Origin: Manduca sexta
Lineage: Eukaryota; Arthropoda; Insecta; Lepidoptera; Sphingidae
Assembly (NCBI RefSeq): GCF_014839805.1
Contig: NC_051123.1
Span: 1,966,727 to 2,030,726, forward strand
Length of the DNA: 64,000 nt
Direction: 5' to 3'
A program made the translations under genes and the position numbers. Numbering within the stretch: the stretch's first letter is position 1; each line of letters starts with the position of its first letter. The notes beneath the pieces were generated by a model, which saw only the letters and a program-made list of their open reading frames with translations, had not been told where the DNA came from and did no database searches. Below, piece after piece: positions 24,639-37,077 of the stretch.

Positions 24639-24862
24639 CTGTCTCGATGGCGCGGCGTATTGCGTGTGTGGTTTCGCTCTGAATTCTGGAGTTCGAATCC
24701 TGGGTTAGGCATTGTTCAGTATTAGAACGCGGAGTCTGGAAGATATGGCGATAGGCTCGCTCTTTATCACATCATGGGACGGCATAATAAGGCGAAAAGT
24801 GGGTGCATTTATTGTACCTCTGTTTACCACTTCAGGGATAAAAGGCATAAATGTATGTGTAA
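24639..24862 (+). mobile_element. SINE-B copy
   Basis: CTGTCTCGATGGCGCGGCG head, B-box-like GGAGTTCGAATCCTGGG, GAGTCTGGAAGATATGGCG, ATCACATCATGGGACGGC, and a TATGTGTAAATA tail. Confidence 0.8.
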
Positions 24863-25518
24863 ATATATTTTTGTAGAGTTTCTTAATGTATGTTTTCACT
24901 CCACAAAGATGCATTCCTTTAAGTATTTTTGTACAAGCAACTAAAATGTATTGTTCCGTTAATGGCATAAAAGCCAATACAAGTAACAAGTGGTTTTATT
25001 TATGTACTCGACACCACAGAGATGTCAAACGAAATTGCACCTTAACCACGTCCCGTAGAGTACAAAATAACATTTTCGAATTCTTTAGAAGAGGCCAAAA
25101 TAGAGAAAAGTCTTTCATATAAGTCAAACGATTTCGTGTCGTAATTTAAGAATGGTAGAGTTCAGTTTGCTGAATAATTATAGAAAGGATAGTCCAAAAA
25201 ATACACAAAGAATGTGGATTTATGTCGATGCGTGGTCTTGGTCGTTTATCTATTCGTTTTTATTTAACAAACATTCGAAGCTGACCAGAATAAATATTTT
25301 TGTACCATTATCTTTATAAGCCTTTTTACACTTTTAATGGGTAACAAGACCTGATAAAAACATTCTCTGAAGGCAATCGCAATCAGTATTAAGATAGAGA
25401 ACAAATAAACAACTACCAACTTTAATAGTTGATATATCAAACTTATAGAGTGCTCGCGTTAATCACTTATTACAAAGCAGTGGCGAAAGGTCAGATTTTC
25501 CGAAAGGGAAAAAAAGAT

Positions 25519-25701
25519 AATAATAATATCAGCCCTGTATTATATAGCCCACTGCTGAGCACGGGCCTCCTCTACTACTGAGAGGGATTAGGCCTTAGTC
25601 CACCACGCTGGCCCAGTGCGGGTTGGTAGACTTCACACACCTTCGAAATTCCTATAGAGAACTTCTCGGATGTGCAGGTTTCCTCACGATGTCTTCCTTC
25701 A
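25519..25701 (-). mobile_element. SINE-A, head missing
   Basis: TAATAATATCAGCCCTGTAT to TCCTCACGATGTCTTCCTTC matches the tail two-thirds of SINE-A. The tRNA-like part is absent, consistent with 5' truncation. Confidence 0.85.
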
Positions 25702-26021
25702 CATCTATCAATCTACAAATCAATTGATGATAATTAGAATCTACATAAAGGTAATCCGGAAGGAATCGGGTTATATGGACACTTCACCACTGTTATAGAG
25801 TTGATTAGACGGAGCAATTATCTCGCTTCGGTACGAATTCTGGAAAGGACATAAAAAGGAGCCCGCTTGGAGTCATTGGTGAGGTAATTCTTGTCTGCGT
25901 TAAGACGAGACTTGCCTCAAGAAACTAGCCGCAAGATACAAGCTACGTCTTATAGTGGCCTAACACTACATACATTATACTACAAAAGCGTTATTATATT
26001 CTATAAATTCACAGTTACATA

Positions 26022-26167
26022 TCGGGATCAGCGCATCTATATCCGGTTCTAACAGGCCGGCATAATTGTGTCAACTGCCAAGGGGTAATCAACTAGTCAG
26101 TCGCCATTTTATTAGACTCCACTCTACTTACCATCAGGTGCAGAGTCAATATGCTGTGCCGATATAA
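26022..26167 (-). repeat. Repeat family D, partial
   Basis: CGGGATCAGCGCATCTATAT, AACAGGCCGGCATAATTGTG and CTTACCATCAGGTGCAG match 35934-36172. The outer half with the GGCGGATAT end is missing. Confidence 0.75.
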
Positions 26168-28122
26168 AAAATACAGGTAGAGTCAATGGGTAGAGTACAA
26201 AATATTTTCGCAAGCACACAATGAAAGTGTGGGTTCGTGTTCGCTCGGCAGCTTTCGTGCACGCTCGGCTCGAACATCACATTCGCGAAATTGATCCGCT
26301 TAGTTATCCAGTTTAAAAGTGAAACTTTTTGTCATATATTGTACGTAAATGGTTAAGTCTAGTTTCTAAGTTAGCGATTAACTGTGTTTCGTATATTTAA
26401 ATAAATTAAAATAACTTATGTGGGTGGATGGCACGTAGATATTTGTAGCTTGTTCCAAGTTCAATTTGCGTGAGCTTTTTTAATTATTTATGCTACTTGT
26501 AATTTTCAAATATTTAGATTAGAATATGCAGCACAAAATATTTTTGCATATCATATTCATTTTAAGATATTTATTTACATGAACTTAAAACAATTACTAA
26601 ATTAACTTTAAACAAAATAAAAATATATGCAATAAAACAATTAACCCATTTAAATCTTTTTAATATAAGTAGCTCGTTGAAATCTTTTGTTTGTGCGATC
26701 GCTACCACAGAACAAAAATTCATTGTGACCCGATACATGTTTTGTTGATTACTGCCGAATGTAAACAAACAAGTGGATAATCGACATTCTTCAGTACCTG
26801 TTTGTTTATTAGTTACATTTAAACAATGCGTCATAAAATGCCAATAAATGTCATACAATGCAAGTCAAGGTAATGCGGTTAGGACTTTCTCACAAAAGTT
26901 AAGAAACCCATGTCATAGAATTTCGTGATGCTTCCCTCTTTATTTCTTTTATTTTTATTTAAAGTAAAAAATAAGTAACAATAAAAAAAATTGCAACGAT
27001 CATTATATTATGTGTATTACAATTTCATAATTTTTCTTTCTTTATTTTTTATTGTTTAAGCTTTTTGTATTTAGAGTAAAAAATAATCAATATTAGAAAA
27101 AATGCAACGATATATAATATGTATGTATGTATATATTATAATGATCAATTAACTATTGCAAATATATATGATGTGGAAATATTTATAGACTCTACCTACC
27201 TTTTGAACGAACTTATATCCTTCATCTACTTTAAGAAAATGATCTCATTAATATTATCTTTAATTATCATCTTATCACAATACCAAACTAACAATCATTC
27301 TAATATCGCTGTAAAATAAAACATAATAAAAAAGACTCTATTAAAAGGTAATTAAACATAACAAATTAAATCCCATTAAAACCGACCTTCATGTCCCCAT
27401 TAATAAATTCTATTAAACACGTTGTCGGTGCAGTGCGTAATAGTTAAGCAATAGCGACTTTAACAATGTCTTAAATTGATACGTTTAAGAATTATAGTGT
27501 TTTAATGGTACAGATAGTAAGTGGTCCTAAATTATCATTTTTATTTGATAATTTTATCATTCTTAACATTGTTACATTGCTTTTGCCCGCGCCTTCATTG
27601 GTACTAAAACACATGTAATTAATTAATTAAAAAAAAATTGCGTGGTGAACAAATAGCCCTATCATTAGTAGAGACCAACAGTGAGCGTATGAATATCAAA
27701 ATTGTAAGCTGATTTTGTACTACCTTGATACCGCTATCTCTACTTCCGCTTCAAATCATTATTTACCAGTATGATAACATTATCCCCAAATACTAGACTA
27801 ATTTTATCCCGCGGATCTCAGAAAAGTCAATAATTACATTCCAAAGCTATAAAGGTTAATAGCCCAAGACAAGCCATTATCTAGTTACATAACTATTACG
27901 TCCTCACTATCAAACAGACAAGACTTTCGACATCAAATTAAAAGCAATTAAACATACGAGAAAACAGGTTCATACAATAGGCCTTTGTTTATGGTTGTGG
28001 TCAACCCTCGGCGTTTGTCTATGTACAATAGTTTAAGAGCTAAACGATTGCTGTGTAAGCCTATCAAGATGTTTTATTAGAAAGCAAGGTATACTAAATT
28101 CAGGGGCGTATCTAGCTGTATC
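26168..28122. other. AT-rich DNA without recognised gene
   Basis: Strongly AT-rich with short simple repeats (ATGT at about 27118). Frames at 26571-26858 (minus) and 27119-27319 (plus) show no domain, splice or codon support. Confidence 0.45.
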
Positions 28123-28282
28123 TATACTAATATATAAAGCTGAAGAGTTTGTTTGAGCGTGCTCGGAAACTACTAAATAGATTTTGAAAGTTTTACTAAT
28201 TGGAAGCTACATTGCTCTTGAGTGTTACTTTTATCCCAGAAAAACTTTTTTACGTAGGTGGAGCCGCAGACAAAAGCTAGTC
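28123..28282 (+). mobile_element. Short Helitron-like element, both ends kept
   Basis: TCTATACTAATATATAAAGC at the start, AAAAGCTAGTC at the end, with CTTTTATCCCAGAAAAAC and GGTGGAGCCGCAGAC before it. The CTAG|T end is intact, so this is the cleanest of the short copies. Confidence 0.7.
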
Positions 28283-29111
28283 AGTGATACGGACTCGAGG
28301 TTTAGGGGCCCTTTTTGACTCATACTTACAATAAACTAAACAGGTTACCAATAGTCCGTACTACTCTAAAGGACCACCAACAAATTTTTATATAGGGCCA
28401 ATCTGCGGTTACGCCACTGACGAAATTTAAAATAGTACTTAATATTCAAAAATATATACACAAATAATTATTAAAACACTCAATTCAATTATTAGGTTAA
28501 TCTTACATGAAATTTATCAGAATATGACCATCGTTATACTACGTCTGTGTAAACTCACATATAATCTACTGTAAAACCTAATTAATATAAATAAATATAT
28601 AAGATTATAAAGATAATATTCCTACAATATGTTTTAAATGTTATATTTATTTTACAATGTATAACCTATAAATTTGCATGCCGTAAAAACGATGCAACCA
28701 TGTAATTATTACAATAATTCTATCAAATAAATAAACATATAATATCGAGATAATATACTTCTCATATCCACACTTAAACCTATGTAAACATAGCATTTAA
28801 TACATATTTAAATCAAATAATGCGTAAAAACACATGCGGTTGATACGCATCATAAAAAGTAATTAACGATTAAAAACACAAAACAAACATTGTAACCGAA
28901 TCGGACACGGTAATTGTTTAAATGCTTCCTAATTCGAAGAGAAATTGTCGGAAACTTCCGCCATAGGCGTCGAACAATTGTTCTCTAACGAGTGTGTAAA
29001 GAAAATTCTTGGAGTGAGTGAAGTAACATGTTTTTAATATAAATGCGAAAGAAATGTTGTACCCCGTAGACTGATTTAGCATACATTTTACACACATTTA
29101 AAGTAGATAGG
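28283..29111. other. No recognised feature
   Basis: AT-rich. Only a short stretch near 28930-29000 is closer to average GC; no frame or splice context was convincing. Confidence 0.4.
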
Positions 29112-29349
29112 TAATATTAGCACTGTATTATCTGTTCCACTGCTGGGCTCGGGCCTCCTCCACTACTGAGAGGGATTAAGCCTTAGTCCACCACGCTGGC
29201 CTAGTGCGGATTGGTAGGCTTCACACACCCTCAAAATTCCTATAGAGAACTTAGGTTTGCAGTTTCTTCACGATGTTTTCCTTCACCGTTAAAGCAAGCG
29301 ACAATTCACAAATAATACACACATATTTATAAATAAGTCAGAGGTGTTG
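29112..29349 (-). mobile_element. SINE-A, head missing
   Basis: TAATATTAGCACTGTATTAT, CCTCCACTACTGAGAGGG and TTCACCGTTAAAGCAAGCGA match SINE-A. It breaks off at AAGTCAGAGGTGT before the B box. Confidence 0.8.
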
Positions 29350-29607
29350 ACTGTTGACACACATAATCTTGGTTAACTACTTTTTATTCAGAAAAAGTGC
29401 ACTGGGGTAAAAAGTACTGCACAGGCGGAACCATGAATTAATTCTAGTAGAGAATATGTTCAACTTGAAACTTGTAAGTATCCTCGTGTGTTGCCCACGA
29501 TTTTAACTTTTCTCAACTATAACATAAAGTTGGAAATACAGTGAATCGCAGTTCTACTTTACCAGTAATTTCCAGAAAGAATAAAATTACAGACTTAATA
29601 ACTTAAT

Positions 29608-29700
29608 GATTTCTTATGTTTACACGAAGATATCAAAATGAAACTAATTTTTGCTTTTTATCGAGGTTTTTTACATTCTAATTTACGTAAGGAGAAAAGT
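29608..29700 (-). mobile_element. Penelope-like terminal remnant
   Basis: Preceded, like the ends at 11480 and 60975, by TGATTTCTTATGTTTAC and followed by TTTATCGAGGTTTTTTACAT. The match decays after about 90 bases. Confidence 0.45.
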
Positions 29701-29804
29701 ATAATATCAAAAACAGCTATAAACTTTGAAATCTATTTTTATTTCGATGTCACTAAATTGAATGTATTCCCTAACACGTAATTATGTACCATCGAAGGTA
29801 GTCT

Positions 29805-29990
29805 TGCCTTAGTAGGCAAACGAGTAAGCGGTCCTGATAGTGAGCAGCATCCGCCGCTCACGGATTTAGCAATGTCAGAGGCAGTCAAGCCATTGCCTGC
29901 CGTAGTATTGAAAAGTGGTTAAATAATTCATTTCTGAACCAACCGATGAATACATTGCAGTTCCACCGCGGCCTACCCTTTTCAGTTATA
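29805..29990 (+). repeat. Repeat family E, 5' part
   Basis: TTGCCTTAGTAGGCAAACGA, GCATCCGCCGCTCACGGATT and AAGCCATTGCCTGCCG match the start of the 23386 copy. Confidence 0.75.
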
Positions 29991-30171
29991 TACTCTATCC
30001 AAGTATGAAATAATCATGATGCGCAAAATAAAGCAATTTAAACAGAGAGATGTATTCGCAGATAAGAATATCGACAGATAGTCAATAACATGTTATCTTG
30101 ATTACAGATAATCTAGCTCATTAAATGTTTGTAGAAAGTAAATCTACTTCGTGAAATTTTACTTTTTGTAT

Positions 30172-30385
30172 GAGACTAGCTTTTGCCCGCAAGACCACCC
30201 GAGTGATAAGTTTTTCCGGGACAAAAATCCCGCTTTATATTTTCTCGTGATATCCTATAGCACTCTGGAGTAATGTAGCTTCCTATTAGTGAAAGAATTT
30301 TCAAAATCAGTTCAATAGTTCCAGACATTAGGCCCTACAAACCTATGAACAAACAAACAAACTCTTTATAATATTAGTATAAATG
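30172..30385 (-). mobile_element. Short Helitron-like element
   Basis: Minus orientation: ACTAGCTTTTGCCCGCAAG at the low end (complement of a CTAGT 3' end), GTTTTTCCGGGACAAAAATC, CTATAGCACTCTGGAGTAATG, and AAACTCTTTATAATATTAG at the high end. Confidence 0.7.
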
Positions 30386-31066
30386 TATGTATTTCTATTA
30401 AGAAACAAAATAATGATATTTGAGGGTATCGAAACATCGTAACTACAACAAGGAAACAGATTTACAAGAATAGCAAACGAGACTACCGAGTAGCATTCGA
30501 AAACCGCAATTTGAATGTCGACTTGAAATAATCATTTATATACAGAAGTCTTGAAAATAAAACGCAAATAACGCAGCATAATTTACTATTACAAGTCAAC
30601 TTACAAAGATTTTTTGCAATGTAGCGCAAAAAATCAAAGAAACAAAACATTTGAGGGTAGATAATAAAATTCATTTCTCTGTTTACTAAACCAGTGTTGT
30701 AATTTCTATATTTCTGTTAGTTTCTGGTCACTAACCGTGAATCTATACCGGCCTCAATGTTTTTCTCTTAAATGTTTCACAGACGTTCGCTAAACAATTA
30801 TGGTCTAGCAAAAAAAACTCGAAGACATTAGCTGTTTGACTTTCAAACATCTACATTAGACGTCGAGTAATAATCTAGTAATTAAGTGGCGAGAGTGACC
30901 ACTCTTCAACTTTTTATCGGCTATTCCTCTATTTTTGCTCGAGTGAAAGTCTTAAAAAAATCGCAGAATATGGTCACACAAACCAAGGTCTTAAAAGTGT
31001 TCAAAAATGTTTCATTATGAAACTTGGTCACGGAATTCTGCAAAAGAATAACTTAATACAACTTAC

Positions 31067-31320
31067 CTTCTAATTTAGTTAAACAATCCCGGAATCAAAC
31101 AAAAAGAAATCCACTTGACCTGTAAAACAACACTGTCCTTGAAACAAACTTGTAAAGCGAAAAAGTTTGCTTTCGTTAACACTATTTATTCACCAAATTA
31201 GACAATGAGTAAACGCGTGCGTCTTACGCGGTGGTTCGCGGTTCACTAAGGAAGGGAAGTGTAGTAAGAAGCGACACGTCACACGCTGCGCCCGCGCCGA
31301 GCTCACCTTTACGGCGTGGC
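31067..31320 (-). promoter_or_regulatory. Candidate promoter and noncoding first exon
   Basis: On the minus strand a GC-rich, CpG-containing stretch (31205-31320) is followed by AT-richer sequence without a long frame that ends at a strong donor, TTAGAAG|GTAAGTTG (exon edge 31067). GC-rich start, UTR-like body and consensus donor together look like a transcription start and untranslated first exon of a gene running to lower coordinates. An alternative donor-like site, GTAAAG|GTGAGC, lies at about 31303. No coding exon of such a gene was found to the left, so the gene remains unnamed. What else: a chance donor in unique sequence. Confidence 0.35.
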
Positions 31321-32004
31321 GAGATTGAGACGTTTTGATACTTTGTATTTATTTATTATACACGAAATTAAATATAGAACATTACACAAAACATTTATTT
31401 AAGGTGTCTTATCTCTAAACCACTTACATACCTACAGTAAGGAGATAGGAAAAGAAAGAACGATTAAGGAAAAAACGAGACAAAAGATACTTTGTATCTT
31501 ATTTTCCGTAAAGAAGTTCCAGAAAATTTGTAGTTGAGAGAACTGATGACGTAAGTGAGATTTAAACAGTATAAAAATCATAATTATTTTAAGAATGTTA
31601 TAATACTTTAATTTTTATAGTTCTTTTATAAAATCAAGTAATTCAAAAAAAAATGTATATTATGTAAATGTAATATTTCTTCCTACCTTGCAATAATCCA
31701 GTTTCAGCGTTATGTTCTCAGTTTTAGTAACGGTGAAGCACATAGGTAAATTTTGTATAACGGATATATTTGGCTTTACCTCAGTTCCTAAGCAGATGTG
31801 TGTAAACTGTAGCATATGTATATTTACATACATTTTATTTCATCTTGTACTATACCAATGACCATGTAATACAACTGTTAATAGAATTTATATCTTGATT
31901 CACTGATCGCGATAATCATTTATAGATTTTATTAGAATAAAATAGCTGTGCAATATATAAATGTGTGCTAAATTATAAAGAGGCAAAATTATTTTTATTA
32001 CTGG

Positions 32005-32215
32005 TGGTAGGTCTTTTGTATTCGAGAGGTTGTCTGGGTTGGTGCCATTGCAATGTAATATGTCTTCTCTTATGTCTCAGAGGGACGAGCGCAGTGGATT
32101 GCTACACAGTTTGTAATTTAACTCATGGTATTGCTGTTGGTTATGGATAGTCTTATAGCTTATCATTATTTGAGAGGCATGTTCGTTTCATCATTCACTG
32201 CAATAATAAAAAAAG
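32005..32215 (+). repeat. Repeat family C, degenerate
   Basis: ATGTCTCAGAGGGACGAGCG with AGTGGATTGC, GGTATTGCTGTTGGTTATGG, CTTATCATTATTTGAGAGGC and ATCATTCACTGCAATAA follow the family order at roughly 75 per cent by eye. A 61-codon frame over it is not a gene. Confidence 0.55.
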
Positions 32216-32644
32216 CTAAAAATGATTTGACTATTGAGAAGGTATAATATTCCCGAGTGTTAAAAACAACTTTTTTTTTATCCCAAAACAGGTTTTAACA
32301 CAGTCGAAGCCGCACTCTGAATCTAATATTTTAATATATTTTATATACACTGAGTCAACTTCTAATCTTTACAGCAAGCTTATGCTGTAAAGATCTTTGA
32401 GCTACGTATTAAATAGCGGAACCTCATCCCCCTCCGTCACTCAAACTGTGAACACACGATCTTTGCGAATAATCATTACCTAGTTTATCTGAAAAATATA
32501 TTATTGTGAAATAATAGAAGTATTATATAATTAGAAGTATTATTGTGAACTCATTTGAATAATACAAAAAAACTTTATAGCATCCGCAAGTAAACTGCTT
32601 TAAATGATATCACCTAATACTTATATAAATGTAACGTAGCAATT

Positions 32645-32790
32645 CAAGTGTCAAAACATCAGAGTCGCAACACAGACGCCGACATCTCGCAGCGCGGCCT
32701 CGATATTCGGACAAACACAGAACACCTCTCTACGATGAGGTGCGTGCCGCTATGCCGAACATGGCCGCGGCAAAAACAAGAGGTTGCTTT
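32645..32790. other. GC-rich island, possible first exon or LTR remnant
   Basis: An abrupt GC-rich block with many CpGs in AT-rich surroundings. On the plus strand it contains CTACGATGAG|GTGCGTGCC, a consensus donor just after an ATG; on the minus strand a 42-codon frame. Nearby candidate first exon at 31.07-31.3 kb is on the other strand. I cannot decide between a promoter-linked exon and a piece of an LTR element; no terminal repeats were seen. Confidence 0.3.
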
Positions 32791-33336
32791 AATCACCATT
32801 GTATAGATAACCTGAGTTCAAGTTGAATTTAAGCGGCTTAGGTACTATACAGAGTGATTTTGATACTTCATTACTAAATAAAACATCTTAAAATAACACT
32901 TTAAAATATTATTACCATTTAAAGTATTAGTACCTTAAACATGTAAAATAAAAAGTGTAAATTTCGAATATAATAAATATGAATAAAAAGTGTTTTTAAT
33001 TTGACACGATCAATTCCACAATTTCTAAGAATAATCGTCATTGCGGCAGCATCACTCTTTCAAACAAAAATCCACTCAAGTCAACGGACTAAACTAAAGA
33101 ATCAAAAAATAAATTAGAAAAGGAATACCAGGCATTTTGGTGATAATATTGGTTATTCATGGATGATTTTTGGCACAAGTTGGTTTTATTTTTTAACGCA
33201 ATGTCAAAATGTCCCTGTATAATATATTCTAGCAAAAACAAGTTATGTATATAATCATTTAGTAGTTTTGTACAACAGAAAAAACACCTAACTCTTTAGG
33301 TATTTAGACGAAATTCACCATTTAGGATATTGATTA
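32791..33336. other. No recognised feature
   Basis: AT-rich DNA without supported genes or matched repeats. Confidence 0.4.
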
Positions 33337-33500
33337 ACAACTATTTTCAATAAACGATCCTAATTTCAATCTGATTCTGAAAATTAACCAATCATACCTA
33401 ATACTTCATTTGTAAACATGTCAAACAAACTTTGTTGTGATTGGTCCATTTTTGAGATAGATCGAAAAAAGAATTGGGATCGTTTATTGAAAATGGCTGT
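33337..33500. mobile_element. MITE, copy 1 (CAATAAACGATCC termini)
   Basis: Left end TTTTCAATAAACGATCC, right end GGATCGTTTATTGAAAA; inverted termini of about 20 bases. The interior (TTAACCAATCATACC, TGTCAAACAAACTTTG, ATTGGTCCATTTTTG) recurs at 49549-49685 inside a RILPL intron. Confidence 0.7.
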
Positions 33501-34038
33501 AAATTGGATTCGAGATCCCGTCGGGTCTCAGGACCGTGCAGAAGTATTTAAAGTAAAACAAATACTTATAGACCAACAAAATTATTGCATTTTGTGATGG
33601 CGAATATATTTGTAAGTATATTGTAACTTGTTACATTTATATACAAGATTGTTTCTTACAGTTACGATTGGCAGAATAATTAGCTTAACGTCATTAGCGA
33701 CACTGACTTTTCTACATACATAGAATCAGCATATTTTTCTCCATTTTATAAACCTCATTTTTTCGCCAAGACAATTAGGTTCCCAATTATATATATATAT
33801 ATATATAAAAATCTAATTGACTGAGTTACAGCCAATTACATGTAAATGTAGGTCATAAAGACAAACCGATGCCACTTTGTACGGTTCAAAAATTCTTAGT
33901 AATTTAAAGTAAACACCGATAACTATTCTAAGAATTCCGATTGAGATTCTAAAGACCGGATCCGTCGGATCAGGTGGATTGCCTCGAAATCAACATAACT
34001 GACGATGATTTATAATTTACTATGTTTATTAATAGTAG
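33501..34038. other. No recognised feature, short (AT)n run
   Basis: Contains an (AT)n run at about 33789-33808 and an imperfect small palindrome around 33950; no gene. Confidence 0.45.
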
Positions 34039-34370
34039 CAGCGACGATAGCCTAGTTGGGTATGGAACGGTCTGCCGAGACGAATGTCCGCAGGTTCAAA
34101 TCCCAAGAGCACACACCTCTGACTTTTCTAAAAAAATCATGTGTGTATTCTTTGTGAATTTATCGTTCGCTTTAACGGTGAAGGAAAACATCGTGAGGAA
34201 ACCTGCACATCTGAGAAGTTCTTTATAGGAATTTCGAAGGTGTGTGAAGTCTACCAATTCGCACTAGGCCAGCGTGGTGGACTAAGGCCTAATCCCTCTC
34301 AGTAGTAGAGGAGGCCCGTGCTCAGCAGTGGGCAATTATATAGTACAGGGCTGATATTATTATTATATTA
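34039..34370 (+). mobile_element. SINE-A, full length
   Basis: A box GCGACGATAGCCTAGTTGGG, B box GGTTCAAATCCC, CGTGAGGAAACCTGCACATC, GTAGTAGAGGAGGCCCGTG and a (TTA)n tail. With the copy at 63136 it defines the family in this window. The 68-codon frame over it is a by-product. Confidence 0.9.
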
Positions 34371-34898
34371 ATAGTTACTTAAGCCTTCTATATCCCCTTC
34401 ATAATCGTTGATATCTCGTCCTCTTCGTGACCGTCCTGAGCCGAGGTTCGTATCCCGTTAGTGGGTCGCCCTCAGCATGGCCGCTTAATTTTCAAGGGTT
34501 GCAAGCGTCTAAAGCGCTCTCCTAGAAGTCTGGTATGTTTGTATAAGCCGACCCTTACCAGGACAAAAGTAGGGTCTTATAAAAAAAAGAAATCTATGCC
34601 CGAAAGCAAAGGTAGGGTAGTTAGGGCAGCAAGGATCTGGTCGCATGTACTAGTAGCGGATGTGTGGATGCATTTTTGGTTTTGTTGCATTGACTTTTTT
34701 TTTTGCTCTCCCAGAGCAGCATAAATCCACGCCTTTCCACTGAATACTACAGCCAATTTTCGCCATATATTCTATCCTATGTGACGGGCCAAACCGACCC
34801 AGATATCGAATCTGAGTCCACCACGTCCATCGTGCTTAACACTACGCCTGCAAATTTATTTAGGTAATAAATACATAGGAGCATTAATAAGGAAAAGT
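34371..34898. other. Unidentified, moderately GC-rich stretch
   Basis: Holds an 87-codon frame (34461-34724) with no recognised motif, and GAGGTTCGTATCCCGTTAGT, which is B-box-like. Possibly an old SINE joined to other repeat DNA. Confidence 0.35.
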
Positions 34899-35139
34899 GC
34901 AGGATAGTTGGGAATGAAACGATCAGACATATTATGTCCACAGGTTCAAAACCCAAGACAAGCCTCTGACTTCGAAGTTACGTGCGTATTGTTTATCAAT
35001 GATCGTTCGGTTTAACAGTGAAGAAAAACATCCCGAGGAAACCCACATATCTGAGAATAAGAATTTCGAAGGTATATGAAGTCTATTAACCTGCACCAGG
35101 CTAGCGTGGCGGACTAAGGCTGATCCTCTCAGTAGCATC
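34899..35139 (+). mobile_element. SINE-A, degenerate
   Basis: TAGTTGGGAATGAAACG, B box AGGTTCAAAACCC, AAACATCCCGAGGAAAC, and GTGGCGGACTAAGGCTGATC keep family order with many changes, so an older insertion than the neighbour at 34039. Confidence 0.7.
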
Positions 35140-35559
35140 AAGTAAAATGCGTGCTATACGTCCTAGCTTACATGAATCTAGTTGCAATGGGGCGTGTGAG
35201 AGCGAGAGAGCCTCTACATAAAACGTCATTTGATGGGCAATTTCCTTGTATTCTTAATTCACTACTTATAATATCAGGTGGTCTTTGTCGTGCAAAATAA
35301 AATATTAAATTGATAAAATTATCGCCTTATTACAATCCTTACCTCAAATACATATCTACCAAACAAATACTATAGAAGTTAGGTAATGTTTTTCTTATAA
35401 ATTCATGGACATAGCAATAACAATTAACGTAGGTGTCTGTCTAATTTAAACTTATGCAAAACAGGAACGTTTGCATCGACCTCCGAATGAAATAACCTTT
35501 ACATAGTATGCAAATGATACATGGTTATGTCATTGTTCATCTTCGTCTACAAAATTAGA
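35140..35559. other. No recognised feature
   Basis: AT-rich DNA without supported features. Confidence 0.4.
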
Positions 35560-35850
35560 GAATATTCAAAAATATATGCAAAGATTTCCTTTTAATCACC
35601 ATCAGGTTTATCTTACTAGTGTTATTTCTTGCTATATAGTTATTATAAAAGCGAAAGTTTGTGAAAATAATTGTATGTTTGATAGAAGCAAACGTAGAGA
35701 AACAACTGAATGGATTTGGATGAAATTTGGCACACGTATAGACCATATTCTGGATACACATATAGGTTATTTTCTATCTCAGTAATTTTCTCCCATGGAA
35801 ACTACTGGCATTTTAATGAGATTGTTCTTAATAGATGGCGCTGGTGTCGC
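35560..35850 (+). repeat. Possible nonautonomous element remnant
   Basis: GCGAAAGTTTGTG, then TGGATTTGGATGAAATTTGG, and AGATGGCGCTGGTGTCGCAC form a motif order I associate with Helitron-like or SINE-like elements of Lepidoptera. There is no second copy in the window to confirm limits. Confidence 0.4.
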
Positions 35851-35933
35851 ACAGGTTCTCTAAATCGATAGTATTTGAGAGAATTTTGCAGCGTTAAAGG
35901 ATTTTCACTCGAATGCAGCTGCGAGTGGTAGTT

Positions 35934-36172
35934 GGTGGTAGGATATATTTTATATCCGCCCGAATAGCGACCACAGTACACAAAGTGTTAAAACCCGCCA
36001 TATTGGCCCACGTGTGTCGCGTTCCGGGATCAGCCTGTGTATCTGGTTCCAACAGACCGGCATAATTGTGTCGATTGCCGAAGGGTAATCATCTCTCGTC
36101 AGCCGACGTTTTATTGGACCCCACTGCAATCACCATCAGGTGCAGTGGGATCAATTTCCCATGCCCGTAAAA
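35934..36172 (-). repeat. Repeat family D, full length
   Basis: Minus orientation: TGGTGGTAGGATATATTTTA and ATATCCGCCCGAATAGCGAC at the low end, CAACAGACCGGCATAATTGTG, ATCATCTCTCGTCAGCCGAC and CACCATCAGGTGCAGTGGGA at the high end. Matches 21329 and 56190 read in inverse. Confidence 0.8.
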
Positions 36173-36258
36173 AAAAATGGGTCAACACACCTAGTTTGAA
36201 AACATGACGGCGTAAGGAGTTAACGCATAATTTATGACTATTCACTGTACTTTTTCTT

Positions 36259-36359
36259 CCAATTGTTGTTTCGCCTCTCCAACGTTGGATCGACTATGAC
36301 CATCCACTCTACTTCTTTATTTACCAATTGTTCTTAAGTCTCTCCAACGTTGGATCGAC
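36259..36359. repeat. Short direct repeat
   Basis: CTCTCCAACGTTGGATCGAC occurs at 36274-36293 and 36340-36359, each preceded by CCAATTGTT. Spacing is 66 bases; two copies only. Confidence 0.8.
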
Positions 36360-36384
36360 GCCGTACATTTTCAAGCATTCTTCA

Positions 36385-37077
36385 TTTGAAAGAAAGAAAA
36401 AATTTATTCGCACAATATACTGGGACGCACACAAACATTTATAACAAGGTAAAAAGTATATCGTGGGTTCGGGCATTTGTAAACTCTATCAACTTAAAAT
36501 AACTACGTATGTCTCTATAATACATGTGCTATGTTCAGACAATAGACAATAGGTTCAGGGCCCTTCTGTGTCGAAAGCGAGGAGGGAAGAATATTAAAGG
36601 TCATTGACCTTCCTTAACCGTAGTACTCTTTGTCTTAGTACTCCTTTTGTGATGAAATCTAGATTAATTTGCTGACATATATCAATAACATACTTCGAAA
36701 GCACAGTAAATTAATTATTATGAACTTAGATGGATATATTTTAACAGCCTCACTTTTCTTACCAATGTAGTTGCAGCTTTACATTTATTAAGCCATGTCC
36801 ATAAGCAAGCGATTAAGCAATAACTGGCACAATATTTATTTCGTTATAATTGGTATTTGAAACCACAAAAATGTAATAGATTACAAATTACCCGCGCACG
36901 GCTTGTTCTGCGTTAGTTAATTACCAAGTGTGAAATATTTTGTTAACCGCTAATGGATGGAGAGATTTGGTGGCATAATGTATATCGTCATTCCTATATA
37001 TAATATATATATACTATATACTCGTATGTATATACTCGTATACTTTTTGATTTGCACTTCATACACTATTATTATTG
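36385..37077. other. Possible LINE tail, otherwise no feature
   Basis: GAAAGAAAGAAAAAATTTATTCGC near 36391 resembles the 3' region of a lepidopteran LINE in minus orientation. The rest is AT-rich, with short TATATA runs near 37000. Confidence 0.3.

Noticed and set aside
30990..31075. Donor and acceptor on the minus strand 30 bases apart, apparent tiny intron
   Set aside because: The spacing is too short for an insect intron; only the donor is kept as part of the candidate first exon.
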